DNA of 46,363 bases. Source: a virus. The stretch covers positions 1 to 46,363 of IMG/VR virus record IMGVR_UViG_3300038457_000122. The stretch is one strand, 5' to 3'. Below are positions 16,053-24,843 of this stretch, piece by piece. Numbering within the stretch: the stretch's first letter is position 1; each line of letters starts with the position of its first letter. Under the pieces are notes generated by a model. It did no database searches and had not been told where the DNA came from. It worked only from the letters and a program-made list of their open reading frames with translations. Made by a program: the position numbers and the translations under genes.

Positions 16053-18859
16053 CTCACCGCCGCCCAGGACATCTCCTCCGCCGTGGGCAGCGGCAGAGGC
16101 CAGCCCAACAAACACAGGTGATCGTAGGCCCATGTCTTCACCATCGGCAGTTGCAGCCTCTGAACCGCCGCGTACTCGCGCTGCCACGCCCACCCGGCCG
16201 AATACCAGCCCATGAGATAGCGGCAGTGGGCCTTGTCCCAGGTCAACGTCGTGAAGGGGTAGGCCGCGCAGGCCTTCGCCCGGTCGATGTTGCGGTCCAC
16301 CCCGTTGTACTGGAAGCCTTCGACCAGAAACGTGTCGAAGCCCGAACCCGTTCGCGTGGCCCACGCCGTTGGCAGATTCACGTAGCGCATCAGTTGCGCC
16401 GCCGAGGGATCGTTCACGTCCAATGGCCAGAGCAGCTCGAATAGCGCCGTGGGGCACGCCGTCAACACCGCCGCGCGCACCGCGTCCACGTAGCTCTCCA
16501 GGCGCGCGCGCAGAAAGTTGGCGTCGGCGTAGGCGTCCGCCGCCGGGCTGTCGTTCGGCGTCAGGAACGTGTGCAGCGTGCCGCCGAACGCTGTTTCCGT
16601 GGCGGCATCGTAGAATGCCATCGACGGCGGCGAGCCGCCCGCCTGGTACCACCACAGCGCCTCGCCGAATTGCAGCCGCACGGCGAGCCCCGCCGCCGCC
16701 ATCAGGGCCGCCGCTTGAGAGTAAGCGCTCGCCATGTATGCTTGTACCGCCGAACCGAAGGCGCATTGCGAACTGAGCAGGGGACCGAATCCCGTCGCCG
16801 TTACCGCCGGGCTGCCGTCGTGGAAGCGCTGCACCCATACCGCCGCGGGCGGATTGTCCGGCGGGTTCACCAGCTCCTGGCTGAACGAAACCACCGCGCC
16901 GATCCCCGCCGCCGCCAGCTCGCCGAAGTAGTCGGCGTGCCATGCCGCCACCGCGGCGTTGATCGGGGATGTCGCCGTTTCGTCCACTCCCCAATACCAG
17001 GCGGCGGAAATCGGCGGCGGCGTCCCGTTGCTGGTCGCAACCCCCGCCGTGAAGCCCGAGTCGTGGGTATCCACGGCGATCGCCACGTAGTAACTCGCGC
17101 TCGACGCCCGTCCGTGCAGCGTGAGCACGGCCCCGCTCGTCTCCGCCCAGAACACCGCCGATCCCTGGTTCACCAGTTGCGCCAGCGCCAGGGCCACCGT
17201 CTCGGCCGTGTCCCCGTCCAGATTGACGTGGTCGATTTCCGCGCTGCCCATGAGCAAGCTGGTGGTGTCGCCGAAGGCCGGTGTGCCGGCGAAAGTAACG
17301 GCCGTCGTCTGCGACCAGGTGGATGCCGGTTCCAGGGCCTTGCGGACGGGCCACCAGAAGACGCCCATGTAGTGGTCCACTTCCCCAACCAGGCCCAGCT
17401 TTTGGATGTTCCACAGCACCCGCTGCGGCGGCAGCTTGTAGGTGTTGTCGGTGTCATAGTCGGTGGCCACGCCCACGTCCGTGCGCGTCTCCGGCGCGTC
17501 GGGCACGTCCGACAACACCGCGCACTCCAGGAAGTCGAAGTAGAAATACCAGCCGCCGCTGGCGGAGTTCTTCGTGCCGGGGAAAGTGACCGCTACGCTA
17601 TGTTGCCCCGCCGCCACGTCGGCGATCTTCACCCGGACCTGCATACCGCTGCCGTAGCAGTCCACCGCTAACGGCGTTCCCCCGTCGATCGACACGTTGA
17701 CGATCCCGCAGTTCGTGTCGAGCCGCGTTCCGAGGTAGATGCTATGCGCCGCCCCGCAATGCGTTTCGACGGTCAAGCTGCGCGTCTCGCTGGAACTGTA
17801 CGCCGAGCGGATGGCCCATCCCCGGCTCCACCACGCCGATACCGACGCCGCCACCACTGTGGGCGTGTCCCAATACCCCGCCTGTGTCACCCAGGGCGAA
17901 TTCTCCTCGATGCGCACCGACCCCGGCCCGGCGGCTTTGAGCGCGCGGCATCCCGTCCCGTCCGTCACCGTCCAACCGCTGAAGGTCGCAGACCAGTCCA
18001 CGGCCGTGAGCCAGCCGGCCAGGGGCAAGGGCGGCGCGAACGTCAACCACATCTTGTGGATCGCAGTGGCCGGAACCACCGTTACGCCGTCCTTGTCCTT
18101 GACCGTTCCCGAGGTGAAGTCGAGGCTTACCGTCCACACGTTCGGCGAAGTCCCGCCTGTAAACTGCGCCGAAGAAGGGGACCAGGTCTCGCTGCCCGTC
18201 CCTCCCCACACCGTCGCGTACGCTCCCACGCGGTTGCCGTTCGCCCCGGGGGTCCTCCATGTCAGCGTAACGTCCGCGCCAGCCGCCGCCGCGCTCACGG
18301 TCGGGCTGGCCGACGTGATTGCCGCCGCCAGCCCGGCCGCCGCGGTCGCCGGCGTATCGGCGCCCAGCACGGTGTAGTAATAGTGCTCCGTACCCCAGGC
18401 AAGCTGGATGTTGTCGCCCGGCGTGAGCGGGCCCCCGAGCGTGAAATCCGCCGTCGCCGGGGCATACGATCCGCCGGCCGGCGTGGCGTGAGCCAGCAGA
18501 GGCGCCTGGTATTGGGTGGCGTACTGGGTGCTCCCGTCGCCCACCAGAACGTTCAGGTACGGCCAGTCCACCGAGGGGTAATCGGCGCTGTCGAGCTGCT
18601 CGCAAGCGATCAGGTCGATATCGAACGACAGCGCCAGTCCGCTGAAATCGCCATCCGGCAGGTAGCGCATGCGCGGATGCTCGAACTGATTATTCACGTC
18701 CCACAGTTGCAGCACCGCGAAATCGTCCTGCCCGCCCCACACCCCCGAGACGGTGAAGCCGGTATCGCTGGCGTCGTGCATGGCCGCCGTAGCGCCGTAC
18801 CCGTCGAAGCCCTGCAACTGCATCGTGCGGTGCGGTTCGAGTTTGTAGATGGCTTCCAC
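16049..18859 (-). CDS. Large putative tail/receptor-binding protein, 936 aa
   Basis: 936 residues with a GTG start (18859), just past the stop of the upstream gene. Aromatic-rich beta-sheet regions fill the first 600 residues. From about 600 a different region has VRLQFGEALWWYQAGG and FELLWPLDVNDPSAAQL, with repeated Trp/Glu/Asp in an alternating alpha/beta layout that recalls a TIM-barrel glycosidase. That is a structural impression only; catalytic residues cannot be assigned. Its place after nozzle-type and small surface genes suggests a tail protein for host binding or polysaccharide attack. Confidence 0.6.
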   Translation of the reverse strand: MEAIYKLEPHRTMQLQGFDGYGATAAMHDASDTGFTVSGVWGGQDDFAVLQLWDVNNQFEHPRMRYLPDGDFSGLALSFDIDLIACEQLDSADYPSVDWPYLNVLVGDGSTQYATQYQAPLLAHATPAGGSYAPATADFTLGGPLTPGDNIQLAWGTEHYYYTVLGADTPATAAAGLAAAITSASPTVSAAAAGADVTLTWRTPGANGNRVGAYATVWGGTGSETWSPSSAQFTGGTSPNVWTVSLDFTSGTVKDKDGVTVVPATAIHKMWLTFAPPLPLAGWLTAVDWSATFSGWTVTDGTGCRALKAAGPGSVRIEENSPWVTQAGYWDTPTVVAASVSAWWSRGWAIRSAYSSSETRSLTVETHCGAAHSIYLGTRLDTNCGIVNVSIDGGTPLAVDCYGSGMQVRVKIADVAAGQHSVAVTFPGTKNSASGGWYFYFDFLECAVLSDVPDAPETRTDVGVATDYDTDNTYKLPPQRVLWNIQKLGLVGEVDHYMGVFWWPVRKALEPASTWSQTTAVTFAGTPAFGDTTSLLMGSAEIDHVNLDGDTAETVALALAQLVNQGSAVFWAETSGAVLTLHGRASSASYYVAIAVDTHDSGFTAGVATSNGTPPPISAAWYWGVDETATSPINAAVAAWHADYFGELAAAGIGAVVSFSQELVNPPDNPPAAVWVQRFHDGSPAVTATGFGPLLSSQCAFGSAVQAYMASAYSQAAALMAAAGLAVRLQFGEALWWYQAGGSPPSMAFYDAATETAFGGTLHTFLTPNDSPAADAYADANFLRARLESYVDAVRAAVLTACPTALFELLWPLDVNDPSAAQLMRYVNLPTAWATRTGSGFDTFLVEGFQYNGVDRNIDRAKACAAYPFTTLTWDKAHCRYLMGWYSAGWAWQREYAAVQRLQLPMVKTWAYDHLCLLGWPLPLPTAEEMSWAAVR

Positions 18860-18860
18860 G

Positions 18861-19328
18861 TCAGTAGTAAACGAACACAGATAAATCGGACCCCGGGACC
18901 GCGCTGCCCACTCCCGTGATCGCCAGGCGGACCTGCGCCGCGGCCGCCATGACGCCCGTAGGGGTCATCGTCGCCGAAGTCGCCCCCGCGGCGATCGTGA
19001 AACTCGCCCAGGCCGTGCCGCCCACGTAAATCGTCGCCGCGATCCCCGCGCCCGTGGGCGCCGTCTTCACGTATGCCGCCACGCTCCGCGGCGCGATCGC
19101 CGCATTCAGGTACACCGCCGGCGCGGCGTCCGCCTCGATCCCGAGCGTGCCGTTGGCGTAGAGCGCGAGCGCGCCGATCGCGCCCGTCGTCGCCGTGGTT
19201 CTCGCCGCCGCCGCCGTGCCCGTTCCCGTTCCCGCGCTCTGCTGCATCAGCATCAGGCGGTTGTTCAGCGTCTGGGTCAGTTGCGCCGGCACGCCCGCGA
19301 TCTGCGGAATGGGAACCGGCCTATTCAT
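18861..19328 (-). CDS. Small structural protein, Ala/Thr-rich
   Basis: 155 residues starting MNRPVPIPQIAGVPAQL, then beta-rich Ala/Gly/Thr sequence with a GTAWASFTIAAGATSAT stretch. No family recognised; composition is that of a virion surface or fibre-tip domain. It overlaps the upstream gene by 8 bases and is followed after one base by the next gene's GTG. Confidence 0.6.
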   Translation of the reverse strand: MNRPVPIPQIAGVPAQLTQTLNNRLMLMQQSAGTGTGTAAAARTTATTGAIGALALYANGTLGIEADAAPAVYLNAAIAPRSVAAYVKTAPTGAGIAATIYVGGTAWASFTIAAGATSATMTPTGVMAAAAQVRLAITGVGSAVPGSDLSVFVYY

Positions 19329-19965
19329 CGACCGGCGCCTGCACCCACTGCGGCACTGGCGGCGTGGGCTTCACCGGCAGGCTCAGCGGCGCGAAACTCT
19401 GCGGCGTGGCTTCCACCGGGATCGCCAGCGGGTTGTAGCTCTCCGGTGTGGCCTCGATCGGGATCTTCACGCCCTGAAACTCCGCGGCCGTCGCCTCCAC
19501 CGGGATCGGGACGGGAGCGTATTCGCTCGCGGTCGCCTCCACCGGGATCGGGACGGGTTGGTACTGCGCCCCCGTCGCTTCCACCGGGATCGGCACGGGA
19601 GCGTATTCTCCCGGCGTGGCCTCCACCGGGATCGGCACGGGCTGATAGTCGGGCGATGTCGCCACCACCGGCAGCGCGCACCAGCCCCACTGTCCGTCAG
19701 GCAGCTCGCGGGTCCACACCCGCACGCCGTAGAGTTCCACCTGTCCGGCGCCAGTCGGAGTCAAAGTGGCCGACAGGTAATGTCCCTGCATCAGGCCAGG
19801 CAGACGCGACCGCAGCACCGCGCGAGTGGTGATGGCGATGGCCATCGAGAAGCGCTGGGCCATCGCCTCGCCGGGAATATCCGTGCTGAACGCGAGGCTC
19901 GCTCCGGACGTGGACACCACGTCCACCTCGACCTTGCCGAAGAGATGCGATTTCTCGAAGCCCAT
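19321..19965 (-). CDS. Structural protein with seven 14-residue repeats
   Basis: 214 residues. An N-terminal domain (about 1-100) with FSTDIPGEAM and VELYGVRVW shares its pattern with the protein at 20052 and the C-terminus of the protein at 20415. From residue about 104 come seven 14-residue repeats of the form xxxYxPVPIPVEAT. The Pro/Val periodicity predicts an extended beta or polyproline stalk, as in a thin spike. No family recognised. Confidence 0.65.
   Translation of the reverse strand: MGFEKSHLFGKVEVDVVSTSGASLAFSTDIPGEAMAQRFSMAIAITTRAVLRSRLPGLMQGHYLSATLTPTGAGQVELYGVRVWTRELPDGQWGWCALPVVATSPDYQPVPIPVEATPGEYAPVPIPVEATGAQYQPVPIPVEATASEYAPVPIPVEATAAEFQGVKIPIEATPESYNPLAIPVEATPQSFAPLSLPVKPTPPVPQWVQAPVDE
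19363..19656 (-). repeat. Seven tandem 42-bp repeats
   Basis: Each unit encodes 14 residues (for example PGEYAPVPIPVEAT). The first four are near-identical; the last three have drifted (AAEFQGVKIPIEAT, PESYNPLAIPVEAT, PQSFAPLSLPVKPT). Copy number could vary between relatives. Confidence 0.92.
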
Positions 19966-19968
19966 GCG

Positions 19969-20052
19969 TCAATCTTTCGGGATGGTCTTTCCCTGGAGCC
20001 TCTGCCATGCCGCCAAGGCCACCAGGCGGATCGCCGCCAGCAGGGCTCCCAC
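19969..20052 (-). CDS. Possible 27-residue hydrophobic peptide, GTG start
   Basis: GTG overlaps the stop of the gene at 20052 (TAGTG). It would encode about 27 residues with a hydrophobic core (GALLAAIRLVALAAW) and a charged tail (QRLQGKTIPKD), like a single-pass peptide. It fills the only gap between two late genes and ends 3 bases before the next start. Too short to be sure. Confidence 0.35.
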   Translation of the reverse strand: MGALLAAIRLVALAAWQRLQGKTIPKD

Positions 20053-20402
20053 TACGCCGCCACTCCCGGCGCGATCGGCGCCGTCTGCCAGATCTCGCTC
20101 AGCGAGCCGTCGATGTAGACGCCCAGCGGCCGCAGGTACACAATGCCCGAATACAGCTCAAATTGGGTGCTCGCGCCCGGCGTGATCTTGGGATAAAATT
20201 CCGTTCCCCTGATGCCGTCGAGGGGAACCGTGAGGGTGACCCTCATCCCGCCGCCTCCGGAGCTCGCCAGGCTGATGCCCGCTCCCAGGCGCGCCGCGAG
20301 CGCTCCGCCCGGCATGTCGGTATAGAGCTGCAGGCTGGCCGCGCCGTTCGAGGCGTACACCAGCGTCAATTCTTTGAACTCGTTTACTTTTCTGAAGGCC
20401 AT
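20052..20402 (-). CDS. Small structural protein, paralogous to its neighbours
   Basis: 116 residues. It consists almost wholly of a domain also seen at the C-terminus of the 20415 protein and the N-terminus of the 19321 protein: LQLYTDMPGG, then FELYSGIVYLRPLGVYIDGS and a final W-x-x-x-P. GAGGAGTG precedes the ATG. A homologue of a tail-surface domain is likely; no named family. Confidence 0.65.
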   Translation of the reverse strand: MAFRKVNEFKELTLVYASNGAASLQLYTDMPGGALAARLGAGISLASSGGGGMRVTLTVPLDGIRGTEFYPKITPGASTQFELYSGIVYLRPLGVYIDGSLSEIWQTAPIAPGVAA

Positions 20403-20414
20403 CGAAACACTCCT

Positions 20415-22751
20415 CTATTCGCCGCCCTGCTCGCCCGGCGCCAATGGCAGCGTGTACCAGAAATCGTTCTGCGAGCCGTCCGCATACACTCCGATGGGCA
20501 GCACGCGCACCTTGTAGCCGTAGATTGCGAACGGGCCGGCCGGCTGGGCGTTATCCGCGCCCCCCAGCAGGTGCCGGAATAATCGCCCGCTCTGCGGCGG
20601 CGCCAGCACGATGCGCAGCACCTGGCGCCCGGTCGACTGGGGAATCGTAAATCCAGTTCCATTTCCCATCACGCCTCCAGGGATATCGCTGTACAAAATC
20701 GACTGGACGCCCGCCGTGCACTGGCTGGTGTCGCAATCGATCTCCAATTGATCGATTCGGCCCGCGCCCTCCAGCCCGTGATTCGTGGGCCCCGAATCCC
20801 AGCTCATACCGAGCCGTGCCTCCACGTAGTAATGCAACAGGATGGGACTCTCGATAACCGCGGGCGCGCCATTCGCGCCTTGCCCCGTGATGCGCACCGC
20901 CAGGCCGAAACTCTTGATCGGCAGCCCGCGCAAGGCTGTCACCGTGTAGGTCGACGGGTAGACCAGCGGGAAAATCTGCTTGGTGAGGCTCGTCGAGCTG
21001 AACGTGGCCAGCGTGAACGAAGTCGCGGCCGGCGGGCTCGATCCGAACGTGCCCCCCAACTTATCCAGCCGGCATACGATTGTCAGGGTCGCGCCGCCGG
21101 TATTGTGCGAGAGCACCAGGTCGCCCCAGGTTTTCTGACGGTCGGGAAGTCCGCAATCGTGGTACTGCGATTCGAAGGCCAGCGCGCTGGCACTCCCCAC
21201 GTAGGCGCTCTCCAGCGTGTAGACGCCCGCGTTGGCCCCCAGGAACCCGCTGCCGGTGTCGAGGAACGCCAGCCATCCGTAAGGGTGTGCGAACCAGCGC
21301 TGTGACGGAAGGTGCAGCACCAGGCTAACCTGCATCGTGCCGGCGGTGTCCGGGTAAGCACAATAGAGCCGCCCGTTGCGGTGTCCGATGGCGCACTGCG
21401 ACATATACGCCGGCCCGAGCTGCGGAAAGTTTTCCGTCGTCAATCCGCGCCAGATGCGGTCCACCTTGGCGCTCACCTTCCCCGCCGAGTCGTTATTGAA
21501 AGCGTAGACCCCGTCCACCCAGATGAAGTAGTCGCTCGCCGACGTGCTGCACACCGCGCGCGGCCCCACCGCGCCGCACTCCGGCACGGCCACCTCGACA
21601 ATGGCGCTTTCGCTGCCGCAGTCTCCCAGGTGCACCCAGATCGATTTCTGCCGGTAGATAGTCAGGAATCCCGGCCTCACCGTGATCGCCAGAATCCCGT
21701 CTGCGGTGTCCGTCCCGATATCCACCCAGTTGCCGTCGTAGCTGTCTCCCGAGCCCGGGAAGAACGCCGGCTCCAGCGGATCGGTGAACCACATCCGGTT
21801 GGGATTGGCGGTGCTGTTCGCCACCACGATGCGCCCGTTGTACACCTGATTGGCCACGATGCGCGCCGCCGGCGGGGCGTCGTGATCGGCCGTCATGATC
21901 GTGCCCAGCAGCAGCAGCGAAGTATCGTCCTGGTTATCGATGGGGTTGCCGGTATCGATGTAGATGAGCTGGGTGATGGGGATCGGCGACGGATTGAGCA
22001 GATACGGGGCAGTCTCGGCGTCGAGCGAAACCCCGCCGTAGCCCGGCACTTGCCGGTAGATGTTCCAGCCGGTGGCGCAGGCCGGTGGATACACCGGCAT
22101 GTTGATCTCGGTCGAGTGGCCCAGCCCGTCGTGCGCTGGTATTGCGCCGGAAATGTCGTCGGCGGTCAGCAGCATGGCGGGCGACGGATTAGTCTCGCCC
22201 ACGCTGGTGACCCAGGTCACCCGGTAGCTGTCCTCGATAGGCCAGAGCTTGTTTCCCGCGCCTCCGTTTATCCCCGGGGCGCCGCTCGACCCGATATCCA
22301 CCAGCGTCGGGCCGTACCCCGGCGCCGCCACCGTCCAGGGCGTCAGAGTCGTGCCGTCGTCGCGGCTCGCGTGGGCGGTATTCATGAACCACGCGAAGCC
22401 CTGGAACGCGATCATGCCCAGCGGGTAGCCGTCGAACCCGGTGTCGATCGGCGCATCGCTCGCGCGCCCGATCTGCCGCAACGCCGAACCGTCCGAGTAG
22501 TACACCCGCCCGGCCGTCGCCAGCAGACTGTTCTGCGAGCCCACCACCGCGGGATTGTTGGCCAGCGCGGGCTGAGGCGCCTGCTCCAACCGGCCGTCCG
22601 CGCCCGGCCAGAAATCCGTGAGGTCGAGACACTCCCCCTGCGGCACGTTCACCAGGTCGGTGAGCGCCGCGCGGCGCGGGTTCTGATCCGCCGGGACTAA
22701 GAGGTCCAGCCCGCCCGGAGTAATGCGCTGTTCGTTGAGCTTGTAGGACAT
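20415..22751 (-). CDS. Putative tail nozzle/hub protein (P22 gp10-like)
   Basis: 778 residues. Repeated beta-blade-like stretches (for example GILAITVRPGFLTIYRQKSIWV near 360) and the opening ITPGGLDLLVPADQNP resemble packaged-DNA stabilisation and nozzle proteins of podoviruses. The C-terminal about 110 residues form the SDIPGG/IYGYKVRVLPIGVYADGS domain repeated in two downstream genes. It follows two adaptor-like genes, as expected for the next ring of a short tail. Function rests on pattern and order. No ribosome site is obvious ahead of the ATG. Confidence 0.62.
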   Translation of the reverse strand: MSYKLNEQRITPGGLDLLVPADQNPRRAALTDLVNVPQGECLDLTDFWPGADGRLEQAPQPALANNPAVVGSQNSLLATAGRVYYSDGSALRQIGRASDAPIDTGFDGYPLGMIAFQGFAWFMNTAHASRDDGTTLTPWTVAAPGYGPTLVDIGSSGAPGINGGAGNKLWPIEDSYRVTWVTSVGETNPSPAMLLTADDISGAIPAHDGLGHSTEINMPVYPPACATGWNIYRQVPGYGGVSLDAETAPYLLNPSPIPITQLIYIDTGNPIDNQDDTSLLLLGTIMTADHDAPPAARIVANQVYNGRIVVANSTANPNRMWFTDPLEPAFFPGSGDSYDGNWVDIGTDTADGILAITVRPGFLTIYRQKSIWVHLGDCGSESAIVEVAVPECGAVGPRAVCSTSASDYFIWVDGVYAFNNDSAGKVSAKVDRIWRGLTTENFPQLGPAYMSQCAIGHRNGRLYCAYPDTAGTMQVSLVLHLPSQRWFAHPYGWLAFLDTGSGFLGANAGVYTLESAYVGSASALAFESQYHDCGLPDRQKTWGDLVLSHNTGGATLTIVCRLDKLGGTFGSSPPAATSFTLATFSSTSLTKQIFPLVYPSTYTVTALRGLPIKSFGLAVRITGQGANGAPAVIESPILLHYYVEARLGMSWDSGPTNHGLEGAGRIDQLEIDCDTSQCTAGVQSILYSDIPGGVMGNGTGFTIPQSTGRQVLRIVLAPPQSGRLFRHLLGGADNAQPAGPFAIYGYKVRVLPIGVYADGSQNDFWYTLPLAPGEQGGE

Positions 22752-22765
22752 TACAATTAGTTCAG

Positions 22766-22918
22766 ATGCCTATGCCCGATCCCGAGCCATGGTTTACGGA
22801 AGAAGAATTGGCAGTCATCGCCGAAAAGGCTCTCGCGATCCACAATCGAACCGCGGAGACTGCCGAACAGCGCCAAGCCAGACTGCTCAGGGACGGCTTC
22901 AGGCCATTCATGCCGTAG
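22766..22918 (+). CDS. Opposite-strand 50-residue miniprotein in the late operon
   Basis: ATG at 22766 (another at 22772) opens a 50-residue frame ending at TAG 22918: MPMPDPEPWFTEEELAVIAE, then a basic part and a terminal FRPFMP. Acidic-then-basic helical composition looks protein-like. It fills the 173-bp gap between two leftward genes, so it may be a moron or a small regulator. No ribosome site is visible; the other strand is also open here but lacks a start. Confidence 0.4.
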   Translation: MPMPDPEPWFTEEELAVIAEKALAIHNRTAETAEQRQARLLRDGFRPFMP

Positions 22919-22924
22919 TTGCGC

Positions 22925-23545
22925 TCACAGCGTGCCGTAATACTGCTGACAGATCTGCTCGTACATCTGCACCCTCGCGCGGCAGTGCTTCGCCAGTTCC
23001 GGCTGCTCGCTCTCGCCCTCTTCGCCGTAAGCCTTCGCCAGCACCGAGAAAGCCAGGTACCCCGCCAGCGGCGCGGGCGCCTGCACCAGCGTGTTGTCCT
23101 GGGCCACGTCCACGTCGGGCGGATACACCGCGCAGATCGTGGGCAGCGCCGCCGCGGCCGTGGGAACCGGGACCAGCCCCACCGTCCCCAGCATGATGTC
23201 GTCTTCGTACCAATGGTCCGGCGTTCCCGGAGTGCTCTGAAACGATTCGTCGCGCGCTTCCAGATCGATCACCGCCGCCGGCCGCAGGGGAGATATACCG
23301 AGGGAGATATGCAGCGTGGCAACCTGGCGGGAAGGTAAGGAGTAGATGGCCGTGCCGCCGGCGGTGGTAATCGAAGTGTCGCGCTCCACGAACGTCATGG
23401 AGACGCGCGCAAGGCGTTTGCAGGCCTCATCCGTCCACTGGATCAGATCGTCCTCCGTCCAGAATGTCAAGTCCGCGAAAGAGTCCGCGTGTAGGTCCGG
23501 GAGCAGCGCCGTGAGCAGGGCTTGCGTGTCGATCTCGCCGGCCAT
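22925..23545 (-). CDS. Putative head-tail adaptor/gatekeeper protein
   Basis: 206 residues. Begins with a helical region (DDLIQWTDEACKRLARVSM) and continues with beta strands (AIYSLPSRQVATLHISL) and a C-terminal helix (YEQICQQYYGTL). This layout is common in adaptor proteins of podoviruses between portal and nozzle. No certain family match. It starts one base beyond the stop of the next gene in the operon. Confidence 0.55.
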   Translation of the reverse strand: MAGEIDTQALLTALLPDLHADSFADLTFWTEDDLIQWTDEACKRLARVSMTFVERDTSITTAGGTAIYSLPSRQVATLHISLGISPLRPAAVIDLEARDESFQSTPGTPDHWYEDDIMLGTVGLVPVPTAAAALPTICAVYPPDVDVAQDNTLVQAPAPLAGYLAFSVLAKAYGEEGESEQPELAKHCRARVQMYEQICQQYYGTL

Positions 23546-24280
23546 TTACCTTCCCCCCTTGGGCGCGAGCATCGCCGCGAGCTGCGAGCGGTCGAAGCTG
23601 GCCAGCTCGAACGGCTGCACGTCGTAGTGCGCCGCCAGGCTGCGCGCCCGCGTATAGTTCCCGAGGCGCGTCATGCTGTCGAGGTACGCGTTCAGGCAGT
23701 TCATCCCGCGGGCGAGCTGCTGCGCGCCTTCCTTCAGCCTCACGCGGTACACGCCGTACTCCACCAGGTCCGGATGATAGGCGTCCGGAAGGATCGGCGT
23801 ATCCGTGGCTGCCAGCGCGGCCGGCGAATAGGCGTAAGTCGCCTGCGCCGTTTGGGAGGACTGCGGAGTCACCGCCCAGAGATTCGACCCCAGCAGGCAA
23901 TAGCGCGCCGCGGGGCCGGCCGTGGCCTGCCACTGGGAGTTCCAGCCGTCGAGCTCGTCGATGGTGGACGGCCGCAGTCTGATGCCGCCCACGGCGATGC
24001 GCAAGGGCGCGATCAGGTCCGGCAAAGCCGGGCGCGGCAGGTAGAACGCCCCATTGGCGTCGAGCGAATGCGCCGTTCCCAGCGAGAAGGCTACTGTCTT
24101 TTCGAAACACAGCGTGAGCAGGCTGGCGAGCTGCTGCCCTTCGTCGATCGCCGCGAGTACTTCATCGGCGACTACCACGCCGTTGACGGTCGGACCCGCG
24201 CCCACCACCACCGATACCGGCGCGGCGGGGTCGTCGTCGATCCGCGTGATGATTCTCCCGGCGATGTCGGAGACGGTCAT
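23546..24280 (-). CDS. Putative adaptor-like structural protein
   Basis: 244 residues from MTVSDIAGRIITRI; helical (DEVLAAIDEGQQLASLLTLC), then a beta-rich middle with RPSTIDELDGWNSQW and a helical tail. Similar layout to the genes at 22925 and 24847, suggesting a series of adaptor or neck proteins. The open frame extends to 24436, but that part is antisense to the ORF at 24367 and the GC hairpins at 24312-24350, so I start at 24280. The ribosome site is weak. Confidence 0.55.
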   Translation of the reverse strand: MTVSDIAGRIITRIDDDPAAPVSVVVGAGPTVNGVVVADEVLAAIDEGQQLASLLTLCFEKTVAFSLGTAHSLDANGAFYLPRPALPDLIAPLRIAVGGIRLRPSTIDELDGWNSQWQATAGPAARYCLLGSNLWAVTPQSSQTAQATYAYSPAALAATDTPILPDAYHPDLVEYGVYRVRLKEGAQQLARGMNCLNAYLDSMTRLGNYTRARSLAAHYDVQPFELASFDRSQLAAMLAPKGGR

Positions 24281-24366
24281 GCGGAGACCGCCGGGAGTAG
24301 ACTGAATGGGACGGCGGCCGCTGAAACGGCCCCGCCCCGGTGCAGCCGGGAAAGGAGATTTCCCAG

Positions 24367-24708
24367 ATGCAAAATCAGGGTACCAAAGCCGTCGAAGACA
24401 GAGTGTTGCAGGAAAGCCACGCGCACGGCGATACACGCCACGTCACTGGCAACGAGTGTGAGAGGCTTATCCGTAACGCAATCAGTCTTTACCCGGATCT
24501 TCCCGCCGCGGATCTTATCGAGAAACTGATTGCCCTTGCAGATCCGGAATTCCTTGCTACGCTCGACCGCCAGCTCCGGACGCAGTACCTCACCCATATG
24601 ATGAAAACGATTCGCGCTCGCGACCAGCGCGAGGAAGGCGCTTCCGCGTGGTCCACACGGCGCGTGAGGGCTTCGATGCCATGGGATTCCCTCGAAGATG
24701 GCGGGTAG
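24367..24708 (+). CDS. Opposite-strand moron, hypothetical protein
   Basis: 113 residues on the plus strand within leftward structural genes. AAAGGAG sits ten bases ahead of the ATG at 24367. The core (ECERLIRNAISLYPDLPAAD, then a Leu-rich helix and DRQLRTQYLTHMM) is helical; no family known. The last ten residues (MPWDSLEDGG) come from the 167-bp inverted repeat, read antisense to the 2463 gene, so the ORF looks truncated or fused at 24676/24677. Its composition is more balanced than random frames here. It may be a lysogeny-expressed cargo gene. Confidence 0.6.
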   Translation: MQNQGTKAVEDRVLQESHAHGDTRHVTGNECERLIRNAISLYPDLPAADLIEKLIALADPEFLATLDRQLRTQYLTHMMKTIRARDQREEGASAWSTRRVRASMPWDSLEDGG

Positions 24709-24843
24709 CTTGAGACTCATTTTTCGCCACCTAGAATCAATGACTTATGGGCGGTAGTAGCTGAAATTGGCCTACTTCCGGCCGCCACTCGGATCAGCAG
24801 CTCACCGTCCGCCGCCCACATCATTTCCAGCCCCAGCTTTCCC
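24677..24843 (-). repeat. 167-bp inverted repeat, copy B
   Basis: Perfect reverse complement of 2340-2506. It runs from inside the moron gene to 3 bases before the stop codon of the gene at 24847. On the minus strand it preserves the coupled stop/start and the first 14 codons of the 2463 gene, after which the frame continues into unrelated sequence. Confidence 0.95.

Noticed and set aside
15540-17414. Long 624-residue form of the GNAT gene
   Set aside because: Everything upstream of 16052 is a shadow of the 936-residue gene; GNAT homology starts at the ATG inside the previous stop.
24277-24720. Leftward frame starting with the same residues as the 2463 protein
   Set aside because: Only the first 14 codons match (repeat copy B); the remainder is antisense to the moron and shows no protein-like pattern.
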